NCBI RefSeq assembly: GCF_025060895.1
Contig: NZ_JANZKV010000104.1
Coordinates: forward strand, 33,944-71,110
Direction: 5' to 3'
Origin: Stieleria sedimenti
GTDB taxonomy: Bacteria; Planctomycetota; Planctomycetia; Pirellulales; Pirellulaceae
Length of the DNA stretch: 37,167 nucleotides
The notes under the pieces are model-generated. The model was not told the origin of the DNA. It was given only the letters and a program-made list of their open reading frames with translations, and did no database searches. The translations under genes were made by a program, and so were the position numbers. Positions 25,446 through 35,310 of the stretch are shown one piece after another; the first letter of the stretch is position 1; each line of letters begins with the position of its first letter.

Positions 25446-26693
25446 ATGAAGGCGTTCACCCCACTGACAACCGTGCCGAGCGAACGAGAAGACCTGTCCG
25501 GTTTTCCCGCACCGCCCTCGTCTCCCACACGCGGTGCACGCGGTTCGGCCGACACCGGGTACGGCGCGAGCGGCAATCGCGCGAGCGGCCATTCCGCCGC
25601 CGTGGCGTTACACGCGCCGGCCCGCCAAGCGGGATCGGGCGGTATTTTCCTGTTGCCGGTTTCGTCGTCGACGATCTTGTTGAGCCTGAACCAGCTGGCC
25701 GTGATGAGCCAAAACGGTGTCGAGATCGCTGAAGCGGTCGGCCACGTCGCGGACCATTGCCAGGACCCTCGCTTGGCCGAATCCCTTGATGCGATCCACC
25801 AGTCGCTCAGCGGGGGCAGCCGGTTTTCCAGTGCCGTCGCGGCACACGGACAATACTTTCCCCCGTCGCTGCCGCCGATGCTTGCCGCGGCCGAAGCCAC
25901 CGGCGATGTCCCGCAAACCCTCGGCAACGTTGTCGAACGGATGCGAGGCGAATTGGAGATGCGAGCGTCGATCATCGGCGCGATGATCTATCCGGTGATC
26001 TTGATTGCCGCAGCCTCGGTCGTGATGACCGCTCTGATTCTCGGTGTGCTGCCCCAATTCGGACGCGTGTTCCAATCCACCGGACGCCCCGTCCCGGCGT
26101 CGACACAATTCTTGTTGGACGTCGGCACCTTCGGTCGGGAGTACTGGATGGTTTTGTTTCCGGTCGGCATCGCCACGATCGTGGCGTTGGTCATGCTGCG
26201 CAAACACCCGTTGATCCAAGGCCCGATCGGCAAACTGTTGCTGTACGCGCCGATGATCAAAGATGCCTATCGCCCGCTGATCGCCGGTCGATACTTTCGC
26301 ACCATCGCGGCGATGGTCCGCGGCGGCGTCCCGATGTTGCAAGCGGTGCGGCTGACACGCGATACCGTGCAAGACCGTTCCTGGCACGATCTGCTCGATC
26401 GCGTCGAAGCCAACCTGATCGATGGACTCAGCGCCAGCGACGCCTTGGCGACGGCAGACTTCCTGCCGACCGAAGCGACCCAGATGATGGCGACCGGCGA
26501 ACGGACCGGGCGTGTCGCAGAAGTTCTCGACGACATCGGCCGCTTTTATGAACAAGAAGGCGGACGAAAAATCAAACGGCTGGTCATCGCGCTCGAACCG
26601 GTGATCATCCTGGTGATGGGCGTCTTCGTCGCCGGCATCGTGATGTCGGTCATGCTACCGTTGCTGGACGTTTCGACCATCCAAAGCGGCTGA
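25446..26693 (+). CDS. gspF: GspF/PilC-type inner-membrane platform protein
   Basis: This 415-residue polytopic protein anchors the assembly ATPase. Two T2SSF domains are visible, about 80-200 (LAVMSQNGVEIAEAVGHVAD) and 275-400 (IAGRYFRTIAAMVRGGVPML). Three membrane segments lie near 178-203, 232-255 and 378-402 (VIILVMGVFVAGIVMSVMLP). The first 75 residues are a low-complexity cytoplasmic extension rich in Pro, Ser and Gly, longer than usual. It starts 4 bp after gspE, consistent with coupled expression. Confidence 0.94.
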   Translation: MKAFTPLTTVPSEREDLSGFPAPPSSPTRGARGSADTGYGASGNRASGHSAAVALHAPARQAGSGGIFLLPVSSSTILLSLNQLAVMSQNGVEIAEAVGHVADHCQDPRLAESLDAIHQSLSGGSRFSSAVAAHGQYFPPSLPPMLAAAEATGDVPQTLGNVVERMRGELEMRASIIGAMIYPVILIAAASVVMTALILGVLPQFGRVFQSTGRPVPASTQFLLDVGTFGREYWMVLFPVGIATIVALVMLRKHPLIQGPIGKLLLYAPMIKDAYRPLIAGRYFRTIAAMVRGGVPMLQAVRLTRDTVQDRSWHDLLDRVEANLIDGLSASDALATADFLPTEATQMMATGERTGRVAEVLDDIGRFYEQEGGRKIKRLVIALEPVIILVMGVFVAGIVMSVMLPLLDVSTIQSG

Positions 26694-26866
26694 CGGATCC
26701 GAATCTGCCAATTGCAACGACAACACTAGTCCCCATCGCATGTGGCCTGGTTCGGCATCGGCACGCGGGCTCGCATTCGTTTGAACAGTCTGTCTCCGTG
26801 ACGTACATCCATGGTGCCGAGTCTGTTGCAGATTCTGGACCGGCCCTTCCACGATGCTTCCCTGTC

Positions 26867-27979
26867 ATGACGTCCATCCAGCCCACCACCTCGCAGATTC
26901 AGCCAAGCGTGAAAGGCCGCGCGCCGGCGACGACGTTTTGGCGGCGATCGGGGCAGTTTTCGAAAAACGGCACGGCCTACATCGGCATCGACATCGGCGA
27001 ACACAACGTGCGTGTGGCGACACTACGCTCGTCCATCCGCCCGTCCAACGAACACGCTTGGGTCAACCGGCATCAATTTGCATTGCCGACCGGTCGCGAC
27101 CAAGAAATGACGCCGCAGTGGTTGCAGGGCGTCCTGACGGCGATCAAACAGCGTCTGCCACGCTGCATCGAAGGGGAAACCAATGTCGCGGCGATCGCGT
27201 TGCCGATCGCCTGGACGCACTACCAAACCGTCGTCGGCAATGACATTCCGCAGATCCGTCAACGCTGCAGCGAAATGTTCGGCCAATCGGTGTTCCAAAG
27301 TGCCGCACACCTGTGCCACTGGCCTGTCGTGGGCGTCCATCACGGTTACCCCTGTGGGGACGATCAATACGTGATCGCCGCCACGGCGGAACAGACCGCC
27401 GGTCAGGTCACCGACATCGCCAGCGCCAATGGTTACAATGTTCAATCGATCCTACCGCACGGCGTCGTTCTGGCCCACGCCGCGGAATCCCTCACCGGCA
27501 TCGATGCCCAAGCGGTGCTATGGCTCAGTCACGCCTCGGTGCTGGTCGCGATGCGGCACCAGACGGGCGTCGGCTTGACGCGGACACTTCCTTCACTGCC
27601 CGAACAAATTTTGGCATCGGAGCAACCCGATCGGCCGCTCGACGCGCATGCCTTACGTCCCTACCTGAGTGACATCGCGACCGAATTCAAGGCGACCGCC
27701 CGATACGCCACCCGCGCCGACATGGGCGGCGTCTCCGGCAAGCCGATCCTGATCGCCGGGCCACTGGCGGAAATCCAGGGAGTCGATGAAATCATCGCCA
27801 CCCTGACCGAAACCCCCGTCGCGATTTGGTCTTACTGTGGTGCCAAGCGTCCCACGCCTCTGGCCAAGCACCTCGATCGCGACGTCGAATTCGTCCGCCG
27901 ACTCGATTCGTCCTACGCCGGAGCTCTTTCGCTGGCGTGGGCCGCGGCGCGCTGTTCCAGCCGAGGTTACGGACGATGA
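26867..27979 (+). CDS. PilM-like / GspL-cytoplasmic-type actin-fold protein
   Basis: From the ATG at 26867 the protein has 370 residues. After a 35-residue basic lead, the actin/FtsA-like fold begins with YIGIDIGEHNVRVATLR (phosphate-1 loop). Later segments such as PILIAGPLAEIQGVDEIIA match the second nucleotide-binding region of PilM/GspL. PilM binds the short cytoplasmic tail of PilN and links it to the ATPase. The next gene overlaps by 4 bp (ATGA) and is PilN-like, as expected. A GTG at 26798 could extend the protein by 23 residues. The 173-bp gap before it is the widest in the operon. Confidence 0.8.
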   Translation: MTSIQPTTSQIQPSVKGRAPATTFWRRSGQFSKNGTAYIGIDIGEHNVRVATLRSSIRPSNEHAWVNRHQFALPTGRDQEMTPQWLQGVLTAIKQRLPRCIEGETNVAAIALPIAWTHYQTVVGNDIPQIRQRCSEMFGQSVFQSAAHLCHWPVVGVHHGYPCGDDQYVIAATAEQTAGQVTDIASANGYNVQSILPHGVVLAHAAESLTGIDAQAVLWLSHASVLVAMRHQTGVGLTRTLPSLPEQILASEQPDRPLDAHALRPYLSDIATEFKATARYATRADMGGVSGKPILIAGPLAEIQGVDEIIATLTETPVAIWSYCGAKRPTPLAKHLDRDVEFVRRLDSSYAGALSLAWAAARCSSRGYGR

Positions 27980-28749
27980 TGCAACTGGAACAACACACCA
28001 CCACCGAGCGTGATGACCTGGGAAATGTCGGCATCGATTTTGTCCCCGAACTCTCCGATGCGATGGCCCCGATGCCCTGGCCGCCGGAAGAGTCGACGCC
28101 GCCGGTGCCCTCTGAAAATGTGTTCGACGGTCTGGGCGGCTGGCAGGACTTCGAGCTGATGCCGCCACGCTACCGCTCCAGACGTCATGCCGAACAGGCC
28201 TTTCAGAAATGGTCGGTCGTGCTGCTGGTGCTCTTGTCGATCACCATCGGATCGTCCGTCACGCTGTGGCTGCGCGGTCGACGAACCATCGCCAAAAACG
28301 CCGTCCTGGTCGAACAAGCCCAGCCGATCGCCGAACTTCAACGCGCGACCCGTCTGCTGGAAACCGAAAACGCGTTGTTGGAAAAATGGTGCACGTGGGT
28401 CGAATCGGCAAAGCCCGACGACAGTGTGGCGCAAGTGCTGGGCGCCGTGACACGGGCGACACACCCCGGCCCCAAAGTCCCGGCGACGCAACATCTGGAT
28501 GTGCAGTCGATCGAAATCAAATTGCCACTTGAATATGACCTGTCACTGAAAGAGCCACCGTCCTGGGCCGTACGCCGAGTCTCGCTGGCCGCGGTCGCCA
28601 ACAGCCGGGATGTCTTGATGCCCTGGAACGATCGCCTGGAAAAATCCGGCCGCTTGCAAGACGTCCAATTGACCACCCCCGCCGGCGTCTGGCGCGAAGC
28701 CCTGATTCAAGTCTCCGCTCAACCGCTCTCGTCGACGTTGGTGCCATGA
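27976..28749 (+). CDS. PilN-like inner-membrane assembly protein
   Basis: This is a 257-residue bitopic protein. The cytoplasmic N-terminus is unusually long, about 78 residues, and contains FELMPPRYRSRR (59-70), which resembles the INLLPxxxR motif by which PilN binds PilM. One membrane helix follows (about 80-99) and then a periplasmic coiled coil and ferredoxin-like domain. The start is the first ATG of ATGATG at 27976, overlapping the PilM-like stop. Function as PilN/GspL-periplasmic part is inferred from motif, topology and position. Confidence 0.75.
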   Translation: MMQLEQHTTTERDDLGNVGIDFVPELSDAMAPMPWPPEESTPPVPSENVFDGLGGWQDFELMPPRYRSRRHAEQAFQKWSVVLLVLLSITIGSSVTLWLRGRRTIAKNAVLVEQAQPIAELQRATRLLETENALLEKWCTWVESAKPDDSVAQVLGAVTRATHPGPKVPATQHLDVQSIEIKLPLEYDLSLKEPPSWAVRRVSLAAVANSRDVLMPWNDRLEKSGRLQDVQLTTPAGVWREALIQVSAQPLSSTLVP

Positions 28750-29441
28750 AAAATCCAATTCCTCTCCATCGGTCCAAAACGCGATCGGGTGCCCAGTCGT
28801 CTTCGCACCTGCGCTGGATCACCACGCCGCTGCGGTGCCACGTCCTCTGTGGAATCATTGCCTCGGTGTTGATCGCGATCACCAGTACGATTTGGATCTA
28901 TCCCGAAATCCTGGCCGCCGACCAACCCTATCGCCCACAGCAGATCGCCGAAGCGAACGAATTGATCTCCAATCGCAATCGCTTGCAGAATCAATTCGAT
29001 CAGGCCGATCAACGTCGACGCCTGACCCAAGAGCGTATCGAACAGATCGCCGCCTGGTTGCCGCAAAACCGTTTTTGGGAAAACGTGCGCTCGAGCTTAC
29101 AGAACGCAGCCGCTGCCTGTGAGGTGCAGTTGATTGCACTGGATCGTGGTCGACCGCATCAGGGAAAACGTATCGCCGTGCTGGAAGCGGACTGTGAAAT
29201 TCGAGGGTCCTATCCCGATGTCTGCCGATTCCTGCAACGGATCGTCACCGCCGACTTACCCATCTGGTGCGACGAGATCCGTCTCGTTCGCGCCGACCGA
29301 GACCATCACGCCGCGGCGACACAGGACGGTAACCCGGCCCCGGTCCGCTGCCTCGCCACCGTTTCTCTGCGAATTCCCTCGGCAGGGAAAGACACGACCG
29401 CCGCAAAGTTGCTAAAGCGGAGGAGCGAACATGAAACCTGA
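28746..29441 (+). CDS. PilO/GspM-like inner-membrane assembly protein
   Basis: This is a 231-residue protein with an N-terminal basic lead, a single membrane helix at about 33-53, a periplasmic coiled coil (ELISNRNRLQNQFDQADQRR) and an alpha/beta domain (VLEADCEIRGSYPDVCRFLQ). Topology and the YPDVCRFLQRI segment match PilO, which pairs with PilN in the periplasm. It overlaps the PilN-like gene by 4 bp and the next gene by 11 bp. Confidence 0.75.
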   Translation: MKNPIPLHRSKTRSGAQSSSHLRWITTPLRCHVLCGIIASVLIAITSTIWIYPEILAADQPYRPQQIAEANELISNRNRLQNQFDQADQRRRLTQERIEQIAAWLPQNRFWENVRSSLQNAAAACEVQLIALDRGRPHQGKRIAVLEADCEIRGSYPDVCRFLQRIVTADLPIWCDEIRLVRADRDHHAAATQDGNPAPVRCLATVSLRIPSAGKDTTAAKLLKRRSEHET

Positions 29442-29967
29442 CCCCAACAGCTCCGCCGGTCCGCGACCACGTGCGGCTGCACCCAACGACGCAAAAAAGA
29501 AGAAACAACTTGCCCTGGTCGCCTTCCTGCTGACCGTGCTGCTGATCGCGTTGGTCTGTTCCCCCTCGAACACCACGCCAACCGGCGACGTGGCGACCTC
29601 GGTCAAAACTTCCCTGATCTCGCTCAAATCGCACGCCGAGCGCACCCCGGAGGGCGCCCCGGACGAATTGATGGAGCGTTTCGTCACGCCCGTCGAGCTG
29701 CCCGCCCTGACCCTCGACGAAATCACCGCGACAGATTTGTTTCGCGGTGCGGCAATCGAAGTCGTTCAAACCACCCCCGAACCGACTTCGCCACAAACCG
29801 CCCCCCCGGCAACCGTGGAATACACCCTGGGTGCCGTCTACGGTGCGTACGATGGAACCGACCGAAAGGCGCTGATCGATGGGCAAATCGTGCGATCGGG
29901 TGAAAAACTGGAAACCGGCGTCGTGGTCATCCAGGTCTCCGACGAGGGGGTCGAAATCGCTCCGTAG
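29431..29967 (+). CDS. GspC/PilP-like periplasmic linker protein
   Basis: This is a 178-residue protein. A basic lead (KKKKQ) and a membrane helix (about 27-43) are followed by a Pro/Thr-rich linker. A small C-terminal beta domain follows (YTLGAVYGAYDGTDRKALID, then GQIVRSGEKLETGVVVIQVS), like the homology region of GspC or the PilP core. Such proteins bind the N0 domain of the secretin and connect it to the inner-membrane platform. It lies just before the secretin gene. Sequence similarity is weak, so the call rests on topology, order and the beta-domain pattern. Confidence 0.68.
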   Translation: MKPDPNSSAGPRPRAAAPNDAKKKKQLALVAFLLTVLLIALVCSPSNTTPTGDVATSVKTSLISLKSHAERTPEGAPDELMERFVTPVELPALTLDEITATDLFRGAAIEVVQTTPEPTSPQTAPPATVEYTLGAVYGAYDGTDRKALIDGQIVRSGEKLETGVVVIQVSDEGVEIAP

Positions 29968-30118
29968 GGATCCAGCAATTCTCGCTAATTGGATCAAGTT
30001 CACAGGATTTGCTTCGCTGCCACGTGTCAGAGGCCGATACGACAACAGTGTGAGTCTGTGCCGATTGTGTCGGTTGTTCCGATTTTCAGTTCATCTAATG
30101 TGCAAGGAAGCTCTCCGG

Positions 30119-32578
30119 ATGCGGATTTTGTCTCTGGCGATCATCGGAACCCTCTGCCTGGGGATGATGCCGTGTGCGCAAACCGCGGATTCCAAAGACG
30201 ACCGCGCAAGCAAAATCGCGGCCGCCAAAGCGAACAGTCCCGAACCTGCTCGTCTGCCGGAAAAACCCAGCGACCCCGCGTGCGAGAACCCACCGGCTCT
30301 GCTGCTCCGCGGGAAATCCAAAACCGTACTGCAAGCGGAAAACGCCCCAACCGGCGTGGTCGACGTCGACGTGGCGACCGCCCATCAATTGTTCGCCCTG
30401 CCTCCAGAGATTGATGCCTCGGCGATTGAACTGGTCGCAGCGTCTGACGATCTTCCCCAGGCATCGGTCGCCCTGGTGGCGTTCGAATCCACCGAATCCA
30501 CCGAATCCTCGTCGCCTCCAGCCTCAACTTCGCCTGGCACCGATTCATCACGGTGGCAGGTTCGCGGGCGAACGCATCCGTCATCGGCCCACGAAAACGC
30601 TCCGCTCACCGCACTGCCTTCTCCGCCGACCGACGTGAAACCGCTCCGCCGGCGAAAGACCAGTGGTGTCTCAAGAACCGCCTCGATTGTCGGCAAGACA
30701 CCGATCGCACTGCCCGTGGCCAACCGCCCAAGCGACGATCGTTCCGCTCGTCCCAACTCGCTTCCAACGGCAACGACCGGCGGCACGACCAAACGTCGGC
30801 AAACCACGCTTTCCTCGCAACGCGTTCCGGACGCCCTGCGTCCCGTGGCATCGGCGCGGTTGATCGCAGCCCCCGACCCGGTCGGAACGATTCCACAACC
30901 GTTGAAGCCGAGCCGCGCGCGGGCGGCCTACACGCCGATGACGCCGACCCAACCGACCGACATCGGGAATCTGCAAGCGTTCCACGTCGCCGCTTCATCG
31001 GCAGACCAACCATCGACAGCGGCGAACACGACCGGTCGCAGCGGGAACACCGGTCGCAGCGGGAACATTGACTACGTGGTTCACCATGCTGAACCAGACA
31101 CCCGGGAACAAAGCGACGTTCGAATCGCGGATCTGATTGTCGGCTCGCTTCCGCAATCGACTCGACGGATCGCCCAAGTCGGCGCCGCATCCGACAGCAG
31201 CGAGCCTGACGAGGCCGAAACCCCTGCCGCTGCGGCGGAATTGCCCCAGCCGGCGACGGATCAAAAAGGTTTCGCGATCCCACTCAAGCCGGCGCCCGGC
31301 ACCGATCGCGCGACACTGGAAAAACACGCCGACCTGGTCACTCTGATCGCCAACGATGCCGACTTGCGAAGCGTGCTGCGGATGATCGCCGACCACCACA
31401 AATTGAACTTGGTGATCGGCCCCGACGTGAACGGACCGGTCACGGTCAGCATCCGTGGGGCGCGGCTGGACGAAGTGCTCGACGCCATCCTCGGTGTCGC
31501 AGGTTTTCATTGGCATCGGTCGGACAACCTGCTGTATGTCACCGGAGCCGACTCGGCCGCCCTGGATCCCAAAGTCCAAGGACGCAGGCTTCAGGTCTAT
31601 CCGCTCAACTACGTGGCGGCCGCCGATGTGCAAGTAGTCGTGACCGGGTTGCTGTCGCCGATCGGCAAGGCATACACCAGCGAAGCGGACGAATTGGACA
31701 ATCTGAAAACACGTGAATTGTTGATCGTCGAAGACAACGAAGCGGGACACCTGCGTGTTTCCCAGTACATCGCCCAGATCGATATTCCGCCGCGGCAAGT
31801 GCTGGTCGAAGCCCACGTGCTTCAAATTGACTTGAACGACGAAGAACGACACGGCGTGAATCTACGCGCCCTGGCGCGGGTCTCGGGCGCCAAAGTCATC
31901 TTGGACGGAACGGGATTCGCCGAAGAGAACCCCGAAGGACCGTCGCTGGCTTTCCGGGTCGATGGCACCGACATCGGCCATTTGATCGAAGCGATTCACG
32001 TCAACACCAACTCACGCACCCTGGCCTCACCGAAGGTCAGTGTGGTCAATCGGCAAACGGCCAAGGTGCAAATCGGACAACGATTGCCCTACGCCGTTGC
32101 CACCACGACGCAAACGGCGACGATTCAAAATGTCCAGTTCTTGGACGTCGGAATCGTCTTGGAAGTCACGCCCGTGATCACCCAAGACGGTAACATTCTG
32201 ATGACCGTCCTGCCCAAGGTCTCCGGCGGCAAGATCACCGAAAGCGGCTTCCCCGAAGAAGACACGACGCAAGTTTCAACGACGGTGCTGATGCCCGACG
32301 GCAGCGGGCTGGTGATCGGTGGACTGATCCGGGAAACCGATTCCCAGAGCCAAGCAAACATTCCGCTCGTCGGCAACATCCCCGTCGTCAAACGGCTGTT
32401 CAACAAGCGTGCCGCCGAAACCCGACGCAACGAATTGGTCGTCGCCCTGGTCACCCACATCATGCACGACCCCAATCCGGTCCGCGAAAAAGAGTGCTCG
32501 GACCTGCAGAAAGCCCTCCCCCCGCACGCGGCCCGCGAGCTGCATTATTCACCCGAGATTCGCTACTCGAATCATTGA
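30119..32578 (+). CDS. gspD: GspD/PilQ-type secretin with long N-terminal extension
   Basis: This is the outer-membrane channel of the system. From the ATG at 30119 it has 819 residues; AAGGAAG lies eight bases upstream and the product opens with a signal peptide (MRILSLAIIGTLCLGMMPC). Residues about 25-395 are Pro/Ser/Thr-rich with short duplications such as GRSGNTGRSGN, far longer than the usual lead. The N0/STN-like domain is at about 402-470 (LRSVLRMIADHHKLNLVIGP), N1 near 474-560, and the secretin domain about 600-785, with VQFLDVGIVLEVTPVI, GLVIGGLIRE and NIPVVKRLFNKR. In-frame sequence upstream of 30119 has no signal peptide and is rejected. The long extension may span the cell envelope or bind the wall. 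Confidence 0.95.
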   Translation: MRILSLAIIGTLCLGMMPCAQTADSKDDRASKIAAAKANSPEPARLPEKPSDPACENPPALLLRGKSKTVLQAENAPTGVVDVDVATAHQLFALPPEIDASAIELVAASDDLPQASVALVAFESTESTESSSPPASTSPGTDSSRWQVRGRTHPSSAHENAPLTALPSPPTDVKPLRRRKTSGVSRTASIVGKTPIALPVANRPSDDRSARPNSLPTATTGGTTKRRQTTLSSQRVPDALRPVASARLIAAPDPVGTIPQPLKPSRARAAYTPMTPTQPTDIGNLQAFHVAASSADQPSTAANTTGRSGNTGRSGNIDYVVHHAEPDTREQSDVRIADLIVGSLPQSTRRIAQVGAASDSSEPDEAETPAAAAELPQPATDQKGFAIPLKPAPGTDRATLEKHADLVTLIANDADLRSVLRMIADHHKLNLVIGPDVNGPVTVSIRGARLDEVLDAILGVAGFHWHRSDNLLYVTGADSAALDPKVQGRRLQVYPLNYVAAADVQVVVTGLLSPIGKAYTSEADELDNLKTRELLIVEDNEAGHLRVSQYIAQIDIPPRQVLVEAHVLQIDLNDEERHGVNLRALARVSGAKVILDGTGFAEENPEGPSLAFRVDGTDIGHLIEAIHVNTNSRTLASPKVSVVNRQTAKVQIGQRLPYAVATTTQTATIQNVQFLDVGIVLEVTPVITQDGNILMTVLPKVSGGKITESGFPEEDTTQVSTTVLMPDGSGLVIGGLIRETDSQSQANIPLVGNIPVVKRLFNKRAAETRRNELVVALVTHIMHDPNPVREKECSDLQKALPPHAARELHYSPEIRYSNH

Positions 32579-32614
32579 ATCAGCAACCGTTGGTGTCCAG
32601 CCTCCAGAGCGCAC

Positions 32615-34036
32615 TCAGCTGCCCACTGGCGCGGCGACCAGGTCATAGCCTTGGCTGGCGACGATCTCGCACTCGACGATGTCACCGACCTCAGGCTCGG
32701 AACCCGATTCGACGCCACTGACGTAGACCACCCCGTCGATCTCGGGCGCCTCCGAACGGGTTCTGCCGATCCAGACACCGTCTTGCTCTTCAAACTTGGA
32801 GTCGATGATCACGTCATCGAGTGATCCGACGCGATCGGCGTTCCACTGAAACGCGATCTGCTGCTGGACGGCCATCAAATCACTCATCCGCCGCTCGGCG
32901 ATCTTTGCCGGCACGCGGTTGGGCAACTTGGCCGCCGGCGTGTCTTCTTCGACCGAATAAGTGAACACGCCCAGATGCTCAAAGTGTTGCTCGGCGACGA
33001 AGTCGACCAACTGCTCGAAATCATCCTCGGTCTCACCCGGAAATCCCGTGATCATCGTCGTCCGCATCACCAGGGATCGGATTTGTTCACGCAAACGCCC
33101 CACGATCTCTTCCTGCAGCGAACGCGTCGTTTTCCGGGACATGCGTTTCAACATCGCGTCACTGGCGTGTTGCAACGGCATGTCGATGTACGGCAAAATC
33201 CGCTCGGCTCCGGCCAACGTTTCCACCAATCGGTCGTCGATGTACATGGGGTAGAAATACATCAAGCGGATCCAATCGATCGAATCGATCTTGTCCAACT
33301 CCGTCAGCAATTCGGTCAACTTCGGCGTGCCGTAAAGATCCTTGCCGTAGTACGTCGTGTCTTGAGCGACGATGACGACTTCGCGAACACCACTGTCCCC
33401 CAGCCGTTTCGCTTCATCGACCACTTGTTCGATCGGCTTGCTGTAGTGTTTGCCGCGCATCTTGGGGATCGCGCAAAACGTACACAGCCGATCGCACCCT
33501 TCGCTGATTTTGAGGTAGGCGAAGTGACGCGGCGTGACGGCCGAACGAACCGCGTCCGATAGCGGTCGGATCGGCGCGGGGCGAAAGACGCGTTGCTGTT
33601 CCTGAATACCGCTCCTCAATCGGTGAGCCACGTCCACGATATCGTTGCGTCCAAAGACGCCGACCATCGCATCAATCTCCGGACGCGCCTCCAACAACTT
33701 GCCCTGCTGACGCTCGGCCAAGCATCCCGTCACGACCACCCCGCGAATCTTGCCTTGACGCTTCAGGTCCAACATTTCATCGATCGCACCGAGCGACTCT
33801 TCACGCGCCGAATCGATGAATCCGCAGGTATTGACGACGACAAAATCCGCCCCATTCACGTCGCCCACCATCCGGTAACCGTCCTGGTCCAGCCGGCCGA
33901 GCATCTGTTCGGTATCGACCAAGTTCTTGGGACAGCCCAACGAAACCACGGCGTAGCTGCCGCGGGCATCCGCCCCCCCCTCCTGCGGTGCGGAAACCGG
34001 GGCGGAATCAGATAAATTGACGACGGGAAGTTGCAT
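32615..34036 (-). CDS. rimO: Ribosomal protein S12 methylthiotransferase RimO
   Basis: RimO is a radical-SAM enzyme that adds a methylthio group to an aspartate of ribosomal protein S12. The N-terminal UPF0004 domain has [17 protein letters not shown] and VVNTCGFID, with a third cysteine in VVTGCLAER. The radical-SAM cluster motif is CDRLCTFC, followed by [13 protein letters not shown], specific for RimO. A TRAM domain is at the C-terminus. From the ATG at 34036 the length is 473. An ATG at 34144 overlaps the preceding stop as ATGA and would add 36 residues with no family similarity, so the start is uncertain. It converges with the secretin gene, 36 bp apart, with no obvious terminator between. 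Confidence 0.95.
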   Translation of the reverse strand: MQLPVVNLSDSAPVSAPQEGGADARGSYAVVSLGCPKNLVDTEQMLGRLDQDGYRMVGDVNGADFVVVNTCGFIDSAREESLGAIDEMLDLKRQGKIRGVVVTGCLAERQQGKLLEARPEIDAMVGVFGRNDIVDVAHRLRSGIQEQQRVFRPAPIRPLSDAVRSAVTPRHFAYLKISEGCDRLCTFCAIPKMRGKHYSKPIEQVVDEAKRLGDSGVREVVIVAQDTTYYGKDLYGTPKLTELLTELDKIDSIDWIRLMYFYPMYIDDRLVETLAGAERILPYIDMPLQHASDAMLKRMSRKTTRSLQEEIVGRLREQIRSLVMRTTMITGFPGETEDDFEQLVDFVAEQHFEHLGVFTYSVEEDTPAAKLPNRVPAKIAERRMSDLMAVQQQIAFQWNADRVGSLDDVIIDSKFEEQDGVWIGRTRSEAPEIDGVVYVSGVESGSEPEVGDIVECEIVASQGYDLVAAPVGS

Positions 34037-34140
34037 GGAATTTAAGGAAAAAGGCTGATGGGGCATTCGATCGCTGGACGCAGCCGATCGAAGCGAATCA
34101 TTGGAACCGAATTCCCCCAAACGAGCAAACGGTTCCGGGA

Positions 34141-35310
34141 TCATTCGCGGCAATACTTCAGCGCCAACAGCGCGTAGGCCGTCACCAGATTGCGGTTGCC
34201 TTCCATCCAGCGGTCGTTGCCGTCATTGACCCAAGACCCGTCGGCCTGTTGCGCGCTGACCAAGGTCGCGGCCAATTCGCGTTTCCAGTTGTGGTGATTG
34301 CCTTCCGTATCGGTCAGCACGCGGATGTCCGCGGCCGCCAAGGCCTTTCCGAAGGTGTGGTAGTAGTAATACAGCCCGGCTTTGCCCATCCCGGGATTTT
34401 CATCCAGGGAGTAGGTCTTTTGGATGAAGTCCATGGCGGCCGCAACGCGAGGATCATCGTCGGTCAGGCCGGCATAGATCATGCTCTTCAGCCCCGCGTA
34501 GGTCATCGAACCATAGCTGCGAAGCCCACCGCCGTTGTCCCCGTCTTCGCTGTCCCCGTCTTCGCCGACGACCTTGGTTTCACCGCCGGCGGCCGGCGTG
34601 TAGTAAAAACCGCCGTCGCCGATCTTGTCGGCATGCTCGGTGTCGTTTCCGTGGCCGGCCAAGTTTTGTGTCCGGCTGATGAATCGCAGCGCCTTCTGGA
34701 TTGCTTCGTCGTCCGCGTCGTTGCCCAAGTCTTTCAAGGCATCGACCAAAAAGGACGTGTTGGACAAATCGGGACGGGCGTGTTTGCCGTAGCCCGCACC
34801 GCCATACGCCGTGTCCGACGACTCCACGCCTTCGCCCTCGTCCCACTGAATCTCCTTCAAATACGCTTCGGCACGCTTGAGTTGACTTTCGTATCGATTG
34901 TCGCGATTGGCTGCGACCAAGGCGCCGACGGCGACGGACGTTTCATAGTTTCGGTACATCGATCCCGTCGCGTGAATCCCACCGCTGGGACGGACATTGT
35001 CCAGGATGAACTGAATCGCTTTTTTGACGACCGGCGAGTCGACGTCGGTGGGACGATGCTCCAAGATCGCTCGGACGCACAACGACGTCACCGCCACACC
35101 GGTCTCGGGGCTGAACGCGCCGTCGCCGGTCTGACCGCGATTCTTTAAAAACCCGATCGCCAACTCGACACTCTCGTCGATCGCTGCATTGGTCTGCTCC
35201 GGTGTCTGAAATTCCGCAGCGACCACCGACGGCACCGAGGCGACGCCGACCAGGAGTGCCAGAATCAGACCGGAAAAACAAGAGCGTGAGCCTATTGAAA
35301 TGTCGGACAT
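34141..35310 (-). CDS. Secreted prenyltransferase/squalene-oxidase repeat protein
   Basis: This is a 389-residue exported protein with a signal peptide ending near VVAA. The rest is an alpha/alpha toroid of terpenoid-cyclase type with repeats of the form [29 protein letters not shown] and [21 protein letters not shown]. Catalytic motifs of squalene or terpene cyclases (such as DXDD) are not visible, so it is probably a binding protein of this fold, a group plentiful in planctomycetes. An acidic insert ([13 protein letters not shown]) lies near the middle. I chose the ATG at 35310, which has GGGA five bases upstream; the ATG at 35316 is equally possible. It may be co-transcribed with rimO. Confidence 0.85.
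   Translation of the reverse strand: MSDISIGSRSCFSGLILALLVGVASVPSVVAAEFQTPEQTNAAIDESVELAIGFLKNRGQTGDGAFSPETGVAVTSLCVRAILEHRPTDVDSPVVKKAIQFILDNVRPSGGIHATGSMYRNYETSVAVGALVAANRDNRYESQLKRAEAYLKEIQWDEGEGVESSDTAYGGAGYGKHARPDLSNTSFLVDALKDLGNDADDEAIQKALRFISRTQNLAGHGNDTEHADKIGDGGFYYTPAAGGETKVVGEDGDSEDGDNGGGLRSYGSMTYAGLKSMIYAGLTDDDPRVAAAMDFIQKTYSLDENPGMGKAGLYYYYHTFGKALAAADIRVLTDTEGNHHNWKRELAATLVSAQQADGSWVNDGNDRWMEGNRNLVTAYALLALKYCRE

Noticed and set aside
23192-25975. A minus-strand open frame of 927 codons opposite the STAS, gspE and gspF genes
   Set aside because: The plus strand holds clear STAS, GspE and GspF domains with intact motifs. The antisense frame has His/Asp/Gln-rich composition typical of the complement of GC-rich codons and no domain.
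34037-34144. An N-terminal extension of RimO from the ATG at 34144
   Set aside because: The ATGA overlap with the preceding stop is suggestive, but the added 36 residues have no similarity to RimO; the start is left at 34036 with doubt recorded.
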